Notes: generated by a model not told the origin, from the sequence alone. DNA of 64,000 bases from Pseudopedobacter saltans DSM 12145 (GCF_000190735.1 NC_015177.1:2294001-2358000), one strand, 5' to 3'. Positions 25,471 to 34,293 are shown, counted from the stretch's first letter. Program-made: numbers and translations.

Positions 25471-26037
25471 CTAAAACTGTCTGAATCCCCCACGTCCTCT
25501 TCCTCCCTGTACCATTTGGGTTCTGTCTAACATAGAAAGCTGGCCTTTCATCATTTTAATCTGTTCGGCCATTAACTTATTCTTGTCAGCTTTTTCCGCT
25601 TCTTTCAACAAGCGTTGTGCTTCACGTTTATTTCTCTTGGCCATTTCCACTCCAGCTAAACTTAAATTAGCCAAAGCAATATTATGATCCATGGTAAGAC
25701 CAAACTGCAAAGCTTTTTTAAAGTATTTTTCGGATTTCATTGGAGAGGTTCTGGACTCTATTAGTCCTATTAAAAGATGATAATATCCCCACTGACCTTT
25801 ATAAAGTTCTTTTTCGTAATTCTTGATCTTGCCCAACCAAGCTGAAGCTTTGTCCATATTTTCTTTTCTCAGAAACCATTGGGCTACTAACATTTTTTCA
25901 TTAAAAATGAATGTAACGAAAATCAATATAGCTAAGAAAACCAATAAAATCCCCCATCCCCAATGCGAAAAAACCATTAAAGAAATTGCGGCTCCAAGAA
26001 CCACCGCTGCAATTATAATCCTGATAAAATTTGGCAT
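25471..26037 (-). CDS. Membrane protein with TPR-like cytoplasmic part
   Basis: 188 aa. Two hydrophobic segments occupy about residues 5-45, followed by helical repeats (KASAWLGKIKNYEKELYKGQ, YHLLIGLIESRTSPMKSEKYFKKALQFG with landmark SEKYFKKAL, NIALANLSLAGVEMAKRN, AQRLLKEAEKADKNK) that resemble TPR units, and a Gly/Arg-rich tail GGRGRGGFRQF. Probably a membrane-anchored scaffold; no defined function. No partner gene adjoins it, and a clear terminator follows. Confidence 0.7.
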   Translation of the reverse strand: MPNFIRIIIAAVVLGAAISLMVFSHWGWGILLVFLAILIFVTFIFNEKMLVAQWFLRKENMDKASAWLGKIKNYEKELYKGQWGYYHLLIGLIESRTSPMKSEKYFKKALQFGLTMDHNIALANLSLAGVEMAKRNKREAQRLLKEAEKADKNKLMAEQIKMMKGQLSMLDRTQMVQGGRGRGGFRQF

Positions 26038-26166
26038 AAATCTACTGTATATTCAATAATATTACTTAATTAGCTTTTTGCAATTCTATTTTATAGAAAG
26101 CATGCTTAATTTAGCGAATGCAAATATCGGTTATTTGATTTGCTATTCATAGATAAAGAACAAAAA

Positions 26167-26841
26167 ATGAGCGTACAATTAGAAAGTTCCTGGCTTAAAG
26201 TTTTAGATAAAGAATTTGAAAAAGATTATATGGTTAGTCTAAAACAGTTTTTGATATCTGAAAAACAGCAAAACAAGGTCATTTTCCCACCAAGTACCGA
26301 AATTTTTAATGCTTTTAATCTAACGCCCTTTGATAAAGTAAAAGTAGTAATCATTGGTCAGGATCCTTATCATGGTTATGGTCAGGCCCACGGATTGTCC
26401 TTTTCTGTAAAAGACCATGTAAGACTCCCGCCCTCATTACAAAACATCTATAAAGAATTAGAAACAGATATTGAGGGATTTAAGATCCCAACAAGTGGAA
26501 ATCTGACAAAATGGGCAAAGCAAGGGGTTTTATTGCTAAATGCTACATTAACGGTAGAAGCAAATAAAGCAGGTTCGCACCAAAAAAGAGGTTGGGAAAC
26601 CTTTACTGACGAAGCCATAAAAGCAGTTTCAGATTACAAACAGGGTGTAGTATTTATTTTGTGGGGCAGGTTCGCACAGGATAAGGAACGATTAATTGAT
26701 ACCTCTAAACATTATATCATAAAATCAGCACACCCATCACCTTTTTCGGCATATAATGGATTCTTTGGCTCAAAACCTTTCAGTAAAACCAACGAATTCC
26801 TGAAGAAACAAAACTTACAGCCTATAGACTGGCAGGTATAA
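26167..26841 (+). CDS. ung: Uracil-DNA glycosylase
   Basis: 224 aa from the preferred start at 26167 ([11 protein letters not shown]); the open frame extends nine codons upstream. The water-activating loop [18 protein letters not shown] (catalytic Asp at 66 from this start) and the Leu-intercalation loop [17 protein letters not shown] are intact, so this is a family-1 UDG that removes uracil from DNA. It lies alone between a divergent membrane protein gene and a convergent Lrp regulator. Confidence 0.95.
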   Translation: MSVQLESSWLKVLDKEFEKDYMVSLKQFLISEKQQNKVIFPPSTEIFNAFNLTPFDKVKVVIIGQDPYHGYGQAHGLSFSVKDHVRLPPSLQNIYKELETDIEGFKIPTSGNLTKWAKQGVLLLNATLTVEANKAGSHQKRGWETFTDEAIKAVSDYKQGVVFILWGRFAQDKERLIDTSKHYIIKSAHPSPFSAYNGFFGSKPFSKTNEFLKKQNLQPIDWQV

Positions 26842-26902
26842 AGGAGTTAAAAGCGAAGGGTTAAAAATATAAAGCTCTTTTTAATATCTATACTTTACAC
26901 TT

Positions 26903-27367
26903 TTAATATTCTATGGGAATTATTGGTTCTTTTTTGCTTGTAGAAAGTATCATTAGTGTTTGAAATGTTTTCACCACCGATATCTTGCTTATTTTATTCA
27001 TAATCAGCTGCTCATAAGCTTTAATATCCTTGACATATACCTTCAAAATAAAATCGTACTGGCCAGTCACGTGATGACATTCGGTAACTTCCTTAATTTG
27101 TTGGATTTCCTTTTGAAAAGTATCAATTGTGTCGTTCTGATGAAAATCTAAAGAAACCTGAATAAAAGTTTTTATCCCCAGTCCCAATTTTTCTTCGTCT
27201 ACCAGGGCATGGTAACTTTTAATATAACCTGAATTTTCTAGCTTTCTCACACGCTCTAAAGTCGGGGCCGGCGACAGACCAATCATTTGCGATAATTGCA
27301 AATTGGTAATGCGACCGTTTTCCTGCATGATTTTAAGAATATTCAGATCTATTTTATCCAGTTCCAT
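26903..27367 (-). CDS. Lrp/AsnC-family transcriptional regulator
   Basis: 154 aa. N-terminal winged HTH (MELDKIDLNILKIMQENGRITN ... LSQMIGLSPAPTLERVRKLE, landmark SPAPTLERVRKLE near 32-44) and a C-terminal RAM/AsnC ligand-binding domain with VTECHHVTGQYDFILKVYVKD (landmark GQYDFILKV). Global or amino-acid-responsive regulator acting as an octamer. It is divergent from mntR with a 149-bp shared intergenic region, but no binding site for it was identified. Confidence 0.9.
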   Translation of the reverse strand: MELDKIDLNILKIMQENGRITNLQLSQMIGLSPAPTLERVRKLENSGYIKSYHALVDEEKLGLGIKTFIQVSLDFHQNDTIDTFQKEIQQIKEVTECHHVTGQYDFILKVYVKDIKAYEQLIMNKISKISVVKTFQTLMILSTSKKEPIIPIEY

Positions 27368-27459
27368 ATTATTTGAAATAAAATGTAAATATATATTTTA
27401 TTCAGTATAACCAAATAAAATTTTGTTGTCATCAACAGCAATAACAAATGGCTTTAAAT

Positions 27460-27485
27460 ATATTTTTAGATTAACCTAAAAATAT
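27460..27485 (+). promoter_or_regulatory. Palindromic MntR/DtxR-type operator
   Basis: atatttttag (27460-27469) and ctaaaaatat (27476-27485) are perfect reverse complements around a six-base centre attaac. The core ttagattaacctaaa closely resembles DtxR/IdeR boxes (TTAGGTTAGCCTAA). It ends four bp before the -7 element at 27489 and covers the -33 position, so bound regulator would block the promoter of its own operon. Confidence 0.75.
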
Positions 27486-27488
27486 TAT

Positions 27489-27496
27489 TAGCTTTG
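27489..27496 (+). promoter_or_regulatory. -7 promoter element of the mntR operon
   Basis: TAGCTTTG matches TAnnTTTG and lies 20 bp before the ATG at 27517. The -33 position falls inside the palindrome as TTAG, a one-base deviation from TTTG. Confidence 0.6.
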
Positions 27497-27516
27497 CATA
27501 AATACGATTTTAGGAT

Positions 27517-28176
27517 ATGACTACCTCATTTACAGAAGAAAACTATTTAAAGACAATTTATCACCTGTCTAAAGACATGGAAATAGCGGTTAATACAAAT
27601 GCTATTGCCGACTCTTTAAATACAAAAGCCGCTTCTGTAACAGATATGCTTAGGAAACTTGCGGAAAAAGGATTAATCAATTACAAGAAATATCAGGGTG
27701 TTACATTAACAGAAAACGGAAAAAACAATGCTTTAAATATTATAAGGAAACATCGCTTATGGGAAGTTTTCCTGGTGGAAAAGCTAAAGTTTAATTGGGA
27801 TGAAGTTCATGACGTTGCAGAAGAACTGGAACACATACATTCAGACCTTTTAATAAACAGGCTGGATGAATTTTTGGAGTTCCCTAAAATTGATCCGCAT
27901 GGCGATCCCATACCTGATAAAAACGGTAAATTCCATGTGCCTGATTTAAAACCTGTCTGCAAACTAAAAATTGGTGAATGTGGTATTATAAGTGGAATAA
28001 GAGATCATTCATCTGTTTTCTTAAAGTATCTGGACGAAGCCAAACTCACCCTCGGGCAAAAAATAGAGGTATTAAATATCATAGAGTTTGATGGTTCTTT
28101 TGTTCTGAATATCCAAAATCAAAGACAAACAATAAGTCGAGACGTTGCTAAAAATTTGCTGATAGCTTATGAGTAA
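27517..28176 (+). CDS. mntR: Metal-dependent DtxR/MntR-family transcriptional repressor
   Basis: 219 aa: winged HTH (1-65), dimerisation/metal domain (66-140) and a C-terminal FeoA/SH3-like domain (about 145-219). By coincidence numbering follows DtxR: His79, Glu83, His98, Glu105 and His106 are conserved; residue 102 is Glu, as in manganese-sensing MntR, instead of the Cys of iron-sensing DtxR. The residue equivalent to Met10/Asp8 is Asn9. Manganese is therefore the likelier signal. Its last codons overlap the Nramp gene by eight bp, and a palindromic operator lies in its promoter, implying autoregulation of the whole operon. Confidence 0.88.
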   Translation: MTTSFTEENYLKTIYHLSKDMEIAVNTNAIADSLNTKAASVTDMLRKLAEKGLINYKKYQGVTLTENGKNNALNIIRKHRLWEVFLVEKLKFNWDEVHDVAEELEHIHSDLLINRLDEFLEFPKIDPHGDPIPDKNGKFHVPDLKPVCKLKIGECGIISGIRDHSSVFLKYLDEAKLTLGQKIEVLNIIEFDGSFVLNIQNQRQTISRDVAKNLLIAYE

Positions 28177-30043
28177 TTCTGAATCTTTAAGTGAAGTACA
28201 CGGTTCCGTTGATCCAAACGCTAAAAAAGGCTGGAGGAGGATTTTTGCTTTTCTGGGTCCTGCTTATCTCATTAGTGTTGGTTATATGGATCCGGGAAAC
28301 TGGGCCACCGATATAGCCGGAGGCTCCCAATTCGGATATAAACTTATCTGGGTTTTACTGATGTCTAACCTGATCGCTTTACTTTTACAATCACTCAGTG
28401 CCAGATTAGGTATAGTTAAAGGTCTGGATTTAGCCCAGGCATCAAAAAAAGCCTATCCGAAATGGGTCAATCTCCCCCTCTATATATTAGCTCAAATAGC
28501 CATTATTGCCTGTGATCTGGCCGAGATCATAGGAATGGCAATTGGTTTAAACCTGCTTTTCGGTATCCCCCTTATTTGGGGAATCAGTATTACCGTTTTA
28601 GATACCATATTATTGCTTTTCTTACTTAAGAAAGGTATGCGCAGCATGGAAGCCTTTATACTTTCTATGGTATTTATTGTGGGTTTGTCCTTTCTTTTTG
28701 AAATGTTCATTGTAGAACCTAATTTCAAAGATATCGCCAAAGGTTTTATTCCTTCCGAATTAAATGGCAGCGCACTTTATATTGCTATTGGTATAATTGG
28801 CGCTACGGTAATGCCACACAATCTTTATCTGCACTCTTCTCTGGTACAAACCAGAAAGATCGAACGGACAGACCATGGAATTAAAGAAGCTATTAAATTT
28901 AATTTTATTGATACAGCCGTTGCGCTCAACCTGGCATTTTTTGTAAATGCTGCAATTCTGATCCTGGCTGCCGCTGCATTTTATACAAACGGACATCATG
29001 AAGTTGCTGAAATACAAGATGCATATAAATTACTGGAAAATATCTTTGGCACCGCAGCCCCAACCCTTTTCGCTATCGCGCTGATTGCATCGGGGCAAAG
29101 TTCAACTGTTACCGGAACACTCGCAGGACAGATTGTAATGGAAGGGCATTTAAATTTACGTATAGAACCCTGGGTTAGAAGGTTACTCACCCGAATGCTC
29201 GCTATAGCGCCTGCATTTTTCACCATTCTTCATTATGGAGAAGACTCTTTAGGAGGACTATTAATTTTAAGTCAGGTTGTACTTAGCTTGCAATTGGCAT
29301 TTGCTATTATTCCACTAATCTATTTTACATCAAGCAAAAGAGAAATGGGTAAATTTGTTATAAAAACCTGGGTTAAGGTTTTAGCATGGATTGCTGCCAT
29401 AACCATCATTATCCTAAATATTAAGCTTGTTATAGACGAAATTGGACAATGGATTGTTGAAGCCGGTTCGGACAGTATTTGGATTTATGTTTTTGTTATT
29501 CCGATTGCAATTGCCTTAGGATTACTTTTATTATATATCATTCTTGCTCCGCTATTATCAAATAAAGACAAAAAACACAGAAGTATTCTACCTCATGGAA
29601 AGGCTTTAAATTTTCAGGATTTAGCCATCCCCGAATATAAAAACATCGGTGTAAGTATAGATTTTTCAGAACACGATAAAACAGTGATAAGACATGCGTT
29701 AATGCAAGGCGGAAAAACAGCGAAGTATACACTTATCCATATTGTTGAAACTGCCGGAGCGACGTATCATCAACAGAATGTTTTAGATATGGAAACCATT
29801 AGTGATGAAGACAATCTTAAAAAATACGCCGAAAGACTAGAGAGTATGGGCTACGAAGTACAATATACGATAGGCTACGGTTCCACAGCCAGTGCTATTG
29901 CTAAAATAGTGAACGGTAGCCGTATTGACTTTTTGGTAATGGGTGCACATGGCCATAAAGGATTTAAGGATTTAATATTCGGCTCAACTATAAATACTGT
30001 AAGGCACAATGTAAAAGTACCTGTTCTTGTAGTAAGAGACTAA
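28169..30043 (+). CDS. mntH: Nramp divalent metal transporter fused to a universal stress protein domain
   Basis: 624 aa. Residues 25-455 form an Nramp transporter of about 11 helices, with DPGNWATDIAGGS at 41-53 and ATVMPHN at 212-218; the metal-binding Asp, Asn, Ala and Met are retained, fitting Mn2+/Fe2+. Residues 470-624 are a UspA-like domain beginning NIGVSIDFSEHDKTV and ending with the nucleotide-binding pattern GAHGHKGF...GST and VPVLVVRD. Proton-coupled metal import into the cytoplasm is expected. The fused Usp part may bind ATP and tune transport; that is inference. Overlaps mntR by eight bp. Confidence 0.92.
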   Translation: MSNSESLSEVHGSVDPNAKKGWRRIFAFLGPAYLISVGYMDPGNWATDIAGGSQFGYKLIWVLLMSNLIALLLQSLSARLGIVKGLDLAQASKKAYPKWVNLPLYILAQIAIIACDLAEIIGMAIGLNLLFGIPLIWGISITVLDTILLLFLLKKGMRSMEAFILSMVFIVGLSFLFEMFIVEPNFKDIAKGFIPSELNGSALYIAIGIIGATVMPHNLYLHSSLVQTRKIERTDHGIKEAIKFNFIDTAVALNLAFFVNAAILILAAAAFYTNGHHEVAEIQDAYKLLENIFGTAAPTLFAIALIASGQSSTVTGTLAGQIVMEGHLNLRIEPWVRRLLTRMLAIAPAFFTILHYGEDSLGGLLILSQVVLSLQLAFAIIPLIYFTSSKREMGKFVIKTWVKVLAWIAAITIIILNIKLVIDEIGQWIVEAGSDSIWIYVFVIPIAIALGLLLLYIILAPLLSNKDKKHRSILPHGKALNFQDLAIPEYKNIGVSIDFSEHDKTVIRHALMQGGKTAKYTLIHIVETAGATYHQQNVLDMETISDEDNLKKYAERLESMGYEVQYTIGYGSTASAIAKIVNGSRIDFLVMGAHGHKGFKDLIFGSTINTVRHNVKVPVLVVRD

Positions 30044-30046
30044 GTA

Positions 30047-30406
30047 ATGAACAAAGAAAAATTTAGAAATATTTCTTCTGTTTTTCACCTGATACTGTTT
30101 TGCCTTATTCTGGCGAACAATATTCTTTTTGTACACAGCCATAAGTTAGCCAACGGGCAAATTATTGTTCACGCACATCCATTTTTTCCGCAAGACGACG
30201 GCACGACTGCTCCTCATCAACATAATTCCAATGAATATATTGCTCTGGGGAAGGTTTTTCAGCCGAGTTTACGACTTTCGGAAATATGTTATGTTGACTT
30301 TCATATCGATCTTCCCCTTTTAATAGCGCAATATAATTTTATTATTAGCGAGGTTAATAAGGTCAACCGGTTTCCTTATGAGCACAGAGGTCCCCCATCC
30401 TGCTGA
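30047..30406 (+). CDS. Small exported His-rich protein
   Basis: 119 aa. A hydrophobic N-terminal signal/anchor (about 10-29) is followed by a His-rich segment with His30, 32, 42, 44, 57 and 59 (HSHKLANGQIIVHAHPF and APHQHN). Such short proteins are seen upstream of TonB receptors in Bacteroidota and probably bind metal in the periplasm. No lipobox is evident. It starts three bp after the Nramp stop, and the TonB receptor starts 95 bp later, so all are likely in one transcript. Metal handling is inferred from the His pattern and neighbours. Confidence 0.65.
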   Translation: MNKEKFRNISSVFHLILFCLILANNILFVHSHKLANGQIIVHAHPFFPQDDGTTAPHQHNSNEYIALGKVFQPSLRLSEICYVDFHIDLPLLIAQYNFIISEVNKVNRFPYEHRGPPSC

Positions 30407-30501
30407 TACGGCCTAAACACCATTTTTATTTAACTAACACAATTTTTGTAAACAATGCTGCTACCCGTAATCGGGGATTGCTCAAACCTTTTTATTAAAA
30501 C

Positions 30502-32754
30502 ATGAAGAAGCTAATATTTTTCATCACTATACTTATACAGCACAATTTATTCGCGCAAACCTTAACTTTAAGAGGACGTATTACAAGCAAAGAAGAGCCC
30601 GTAATAAATGCTTCCATTAAAATTTCAGGTACCGATAAAGGTACTATATCAGATGCCAATGGAGATTTTCAATTGGACAAATTAAAAGAAGGCCCCCACC
30701 ATCTTATTATAAGTGCCGTAGGTTATCAGCCTAAAAAACAGACAGTCATTGTTAATACTGATAGTAAATCGATCAACATAATATTAGAAGAGGATAATTT
30801 TGGATTAAGTGAAGTAGTTGTTACCGGAACGATGAAAGAAATGAGTCGAAGTGCAAGTCCTATTCCCGTGGAAATCATAACACCACAACTTTTCAAAAAG
30901 AACCCAACGCCCAGTTTATTTGATGCTATTGGAATGGTAAACGGAGTGCAACCACAACTAAATTGCAATGTATGTAATACCGGAGATATCCATATTAATG
31001 GAATGGAAGGCCCTTATACCATGATCCTGATAGACGGAATGCCTATTGTCAGCGCACTTTCCACAGTGTACGGTTTAAGTGGTATTCCCAACAGCATGGT
31101 CGAAAGAATAGAAGTAGTAAAAGGTCCCGCATCATCGCTTTACGGGTCTGAAGCCATGGGTGGAATTATCAATGTAATTACTAAAAACCCCGATCATGCT
31201 CCTCTTTTAAGCGCAGATGTTTTTGGTACATACTGGGGTGAAATAAGTGCAGATGCGGCAATTAAACTCAGTGCAAAAAAAAGCAGCGGACTTCTAGGGC
31301 TCAACTACTTCAATTATCGCAACAGGATAGACAAGAATAAAGACAACTTTACAGACCTGACATTACAAAACAGAATATCGGTGTTTAATAAATGGAGTTT
31401 TCACAGGCAAGATAATAAATTAGCCAGCCTGGCAGCCAGATATGTGTATGAAGACCGTTGGGGAGGCGAAATGAATTGGAATAAAAGTTTCCGCGGGAGC
31501 GACATCGTTTACGGAGAAAGTATCTATACCAACAGAGCCGAGTTGATCGGTCTGTATCAGTTACCCACTCGAGAAAAAATTTACACTCAATATTCTTACA
31601 ATTGGCACAAACAGGACTCCTGGTACGGGAATACCAATTACGATGCTATACAACACGTAGGTTTTATACAGTCCTACTGGGATAAAGAATTTGGTAAACA
31701 TCATAATTTTCTACTAGGAGCTTCTTTCAGATTTACGCAATACGACGACAACACTCCTGCTACTGCCAGCGAAGACGGGCTTAGTAATCGTCCATCTAAA
31801 ACACCATTACCCGGCATTTTCATACAGGATGAATGGAAAATAGACCAAAAGAATACGTTGCTTGGCGGTTATAGATTTGATTACGATCAACATCACGGAA
31901 AAATACACTCCCCTCGCGTGGCATATAAATTATCTCCAAATGAACGCAATACATTAAGAGCTAGTTTTGGTACAGGGTTTCGTGTGGTTAACCTTTTTAC
32001 CGAAGATCATGCGGCTTTAACCGGGGCCAGAAAAGTGATTATTGAAGAAGAGTTAAACCCGGAAAGGTCTTTAAACAGCAATCTTAATTATGTTCTGAAA
32101 GTTCCTACCGAAAATGTATTTATGGGATTCGATGCCACTGCATTCTATTCTTTTTTTTCGAACAAAATTGTAGGTGATTTTGACAGCAATCCAAACGAAA
32201 TTATTTACCAGAATCTAAACGGCCATGCTATTACCAAAGGAATTTCTCTTAATACAGATTTTGCATTTGCCTTCCCGCTAAAGGTTTTGGCCGGGGTATC
32301 TTATATGGATGTTTTCCTGAAAGAAGAAAACGACCAGGGAGAATTAACTAAAGTAAGACAGCTACACGCCCCTAAATGGTCCGGAACTTTTGTTGGCAGT
32401 TACAGTTTTCCCAATAAATGGTCTGCAGACTTAACCGGAAACTGGTATGGGCCAATGCGACTTCCTGTTTTACATGATGATTTCCGACCCGAGTATTCAC
32501 CATGGTTTCTCATAGCCAATATCCAATTAAACAAAAAGCTAAATAATGGACTGGAGTTTTACGGAGGGTTGAAAAATTTATTGAATTTTATTCCAAAAAA
32601 TCCAATAATGCGCCCCTTTGACCCGTTTGATAGAAATATAGAAGATCCGGTAAATAATCCGCATGGTTATACATTTGACCCGAGCTATAATTATGCTTCG
32701 TTACAAGGTATAAGAGGCTTTATTGGAGTCCGTTACAATTTATTCAAACAATGA
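30502..32754 (+). CDS. TonB-dependent receptor (metal or metal-complex uptake)
   Basis: 750 aa. Signal peptide ending NLFAQ, CarboxypepD_reg-like domain (about 22-105), plug with ILIDGMPIVSALSTVYGL, ERIEVVKGPASSLYGSEAMGG, and a 22-strand barrel ending in GVRYNLFKQ. The plug carries a Cys pair, Cys155 and Cys158 (NCNVCN), in front of the conserved GDIHINGMEGPY block. It imports a ligand across the outer membrane using TonB energy. Position between the Nramp/His-rich genes and a thioredoxin-like gene, with a MntR operator upstream, suggests Mn or Fe, possibly chelated. Its stop overlaps the next start (ATGA). Confidence 0.9.
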   Translation: MKKLIFFITILIQHNLFAQTLTLRGRITSKEEPVINASIKISGTDKGTISDANGDFQLDKLKEGPHHLIISAVGYQPKKQTVIVNTDSKSINIILEEDNFGLSEVVVTGTMKEMSRSASPIPVEIITPQLFKKNPTPSLFDAIGMVNGVQPQLNCNVCNTGDIHINGMEGPYTMILIDGMPIVSALSTVYGLSGIPNSMVERIEVVKGPASSLYGSEAMGGIINVITKNPDHAPLLSADVFGTYWGEISADAAIKLSAKKSSGLLGLNYFNYRNRIDKNKDNFTDLTLQNRISVFNKWSFHRQDNKLASLAARYVYEDRWGGEMNWNKSFRGSDIVYGESIYTNRAELIGLYQLPTREKIYTQYSYNWHKQDSWYGNTNYDAIQHVGFIQSYWDKEFGKHHNFLLGASFRFTQYDDNTPATASEDGLSNRPSKTPLPGIFIQDEWKIDQKNTLLGGYRFDYDQHHGKIHSPRVAYKLSPNERNTLRASFGTGFRVVNLFTEDHAALTGARKVIIEEELNPERSLNSNLNYVLKVPTENVFMGFDATAFYSFFSNKIVGDFDSNPNEIIYQNLNGHAITKGISLNTDFAFAFPLKVLAGVSYMDVFLKEENDQGELTKVRQLHAPKWSGTFVGSYSFPNKWSADLTGNWYGPMRLPVLHDDFRPEYSPWFLIANIQLNKKLNNGLEFYGGLKNLLNFIPKNPIMRPFDPFDRNIEDPVNNPHGYTFDPSYNYASLQGIRGFIGVRYNLFKQ

Positions 32755-33200
32755 AAAGGCTGAGTTTAATCATAACGATTGCATTTGTATTTACAGGTAT
32801 TCCAAGTGGATTCGCACAAAATACACTTCATCTGGATTCCTATTCCAGATCAGGAGATAAGCCTTTTTTGTTCTACTTGCACACCAATTGGTGTATATAT
32901 TGTGCAATGCAGAATAAAGTGCTTAAGAATAAAGATATTCGTCAAAAAGTATATGAAAAATATCATTTTATTGATCTTAATGCAGAATCTGATATTGATA
33001 TAAAATGGAAAGAACACGTTTTTAAAAACGCGCATCCACAGAAGTATACACCCCATCCGTTTGTGATACATTTGCTGGGCGGACAAAATATTGGATACCC
33101 CGCCTGGATTATTACTGACAAAGATTTGAACCTGAAATTTGTGTATCCGGGTTTCTTAAAGAAAAAGCAATTATTAAAGTTATTAGAATTTCGGCAATAA
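32751..33200 (+). CDS. Exported thioredoxin-like protein
   Basis: 149 aa with a signal peptide (about 1-22, cut near GFAQN) and a thioredoxin fold whose active site is WCIYC (Cys48, Cys51), unlike the usual WCGPC. The rest (KNKDIRQKVYEKYHFIDLNAES; FVIHLLGGQNIGYPAWIITD with cis-Pro at YPAW) fits a DUF255/thioredoxin_7-like exported oxidoreductase. Overlapping the TonB receptor gene by four bp, it may reduce the Cys pair in the receptor plug or thiols of a metal ligand; that is inference. Confidence 0.82.
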   Translation: MKRLSLIITIAFVFTGIPSGFAQNTLHLDSYSRSGDKPFLFYLHTNWCIYCAMQNKVLKNKDIRQKVYEKYHFIDLNAESDIDIKWKEHVFKNAHPQKYTPHPFVIHLLGGQNIGYPAWIITDKDLNLKFVYPGFLKKKQLLKLLEFRQ

Positions 33201-33221
33201 TTTTTTCAGGTTCAAAAACCT

Positions 33222-33241
33222 ACTGACAAACTGCTGTCAAA
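33222..33241 (+). promoter_or_regulatory. Candidate WYL-regulator operator upstream of the DinB gene
   Basis: actgacaaactgctgtcaaa contains the inverted repeat tgaca-n6-tgtca. It is 16/20 identical to gctgacatactgttgccaaa, which lies (minus strand) upstream of the WYL regulator gene at 38068-38087. It ends 47 bp before the DinB ATG. Confidence 0.6.
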
Positions 33242-33288
33242 TGCTAAAGATATTTTTGTTCAATTAATTATTTATAAAACAAAAAATC

Positions 33289-33762
33289 ATGGAAAAGACA
33301 GCAATTTTAACCCCAGAAGAATTATTAAAAAATTGGCAAGGACACCGAAACCTAACCAGAAAAGTTATCGAACTTTTTCCTGAAAAAGAATTATTTGAGT
33401 TCTCTATTGGAGGTATGCGTCCTTTTTCAGAAATGGTAAAAGAGTTTTTAGCTATCGCCGTTCCTGGGTTAAAAGAATTTGTAAGTGACACAACGAAACC
33501 TTTTGAAGAGGATCATCAATTAAAAACTAAAGCCCAATTGCTGCAAGCCTGGGACGAAGCTACCGTTGCTATTTCTGATTTATGGAGCCATATTCCACAT
33601 GAGAAATTCCGAGAGATGAACAACCTTTTTGGACAATACAATTTCCCCGTAATAGACAATATTCAATATTTTATAGATAATGAAATTCATCACAGAGGAC
33701 AAGGTTATGTATATCTTAGAGCTTTAGGTATTGAACCGCCCTTCTTTTGGGAGAGAAACTAA
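33289..33762 (+). CDS. DinB-family protein
   Basis: 157 aa four-helix DinB/YfiT-like protein. The metal-ligand His pattern is partly visible: SHIPHEKFREM (about 103-113) and FIDNEIHHRGQGYVYLRALGIEPP at the end (landmark NEIHHRGQ). Such proteins are metal-dependent transferases or hydrolases, often thiol-linked; no specific reaction can be assigned. A palindromic site shared with the WYL regulator suggests coordinated control. It stands alone after the metal operon. Confidence 0.85.
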   Translation: MEKTAILTPEELLKNWQGHRNLTRKVIELFPEKELFEFSIGGMRPFSEMVKEFLAIAVPGLKEFVSDTTKPFEEDHQLKTKAQLLQAWDEATVAISDLWSHIPHEKFREMNNLFGQYNFPVIDNIQYFIDNEIHHRGQGYVYLRALGIEPPFFWERN

Positions 33763-34293
33763 ACGTTACGATTTTGTTTTCTTTCCCTATATAATGTCGA
33801 AAAGAAGCTTAATTCATTTCATTTTATAGATACTTCTCCGTTTTAGCAAAAAACGGAGAAGTATAAAGCCTGCATTATTCCTCCGGTATCACTTTATTTT
33901 CTATTTTTATGAGTCTGCATTTTAAATTTATACTAATAGGTGTGCCTGTCTTTTATCATAGGTATGATGTAGTAGGTTAAAATACCAAATCTTACAACAA
34001 CCTGCTGCCGTACTTTGCCCTACTTCTAACATTTACTGTTCATCCCGCTTTCCAACTTTTCAAAAACACTGACTCAGGTATTTTCCGGAAATCACGTCTA
34101 TTCCCGGAAGAATTCAAAACATTCTGGTAGAATGCAGATAAAATATTTGTTTTACCTCAATGCCATTTTTAGTATAAAAACAGATGTTTTTCAGTAGGTT
34201 TACCATATAAATCTCTACGACTATTTATTCGGATAAAAAAGTAATTATAGAACTGACTTTATTGGAATAGTTAAAGACACATTGTTTTAACAT
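33763..34293. other. 531-bp intergenic region before the chromate module
   Basis: No gene seen. It contains the perfect hairpin at 33830-33864 and otherwise AT-rich, low-complexity DNA, including thymine-rich tracts near 34150-34200. Promoter of the ChrB-AraC gene should lie near 34230-34280, but no full consensus was recognised. Confidence 0.5.
33830..33864. terminator. Perfect 15-bp hairpin after the DinB gene
   Basis: atacttctccgtttt (33830-33844) and aaaacggagaagtat (33850-33864) are exact reverse complements around the loop agcaa. It lies 67 bp after the DinB stop. There is no T run after it on the plus strand, so it may be a weak terminator or a repeat-derived hairpin rather than a classic terminator. 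Confidence 0.55.
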
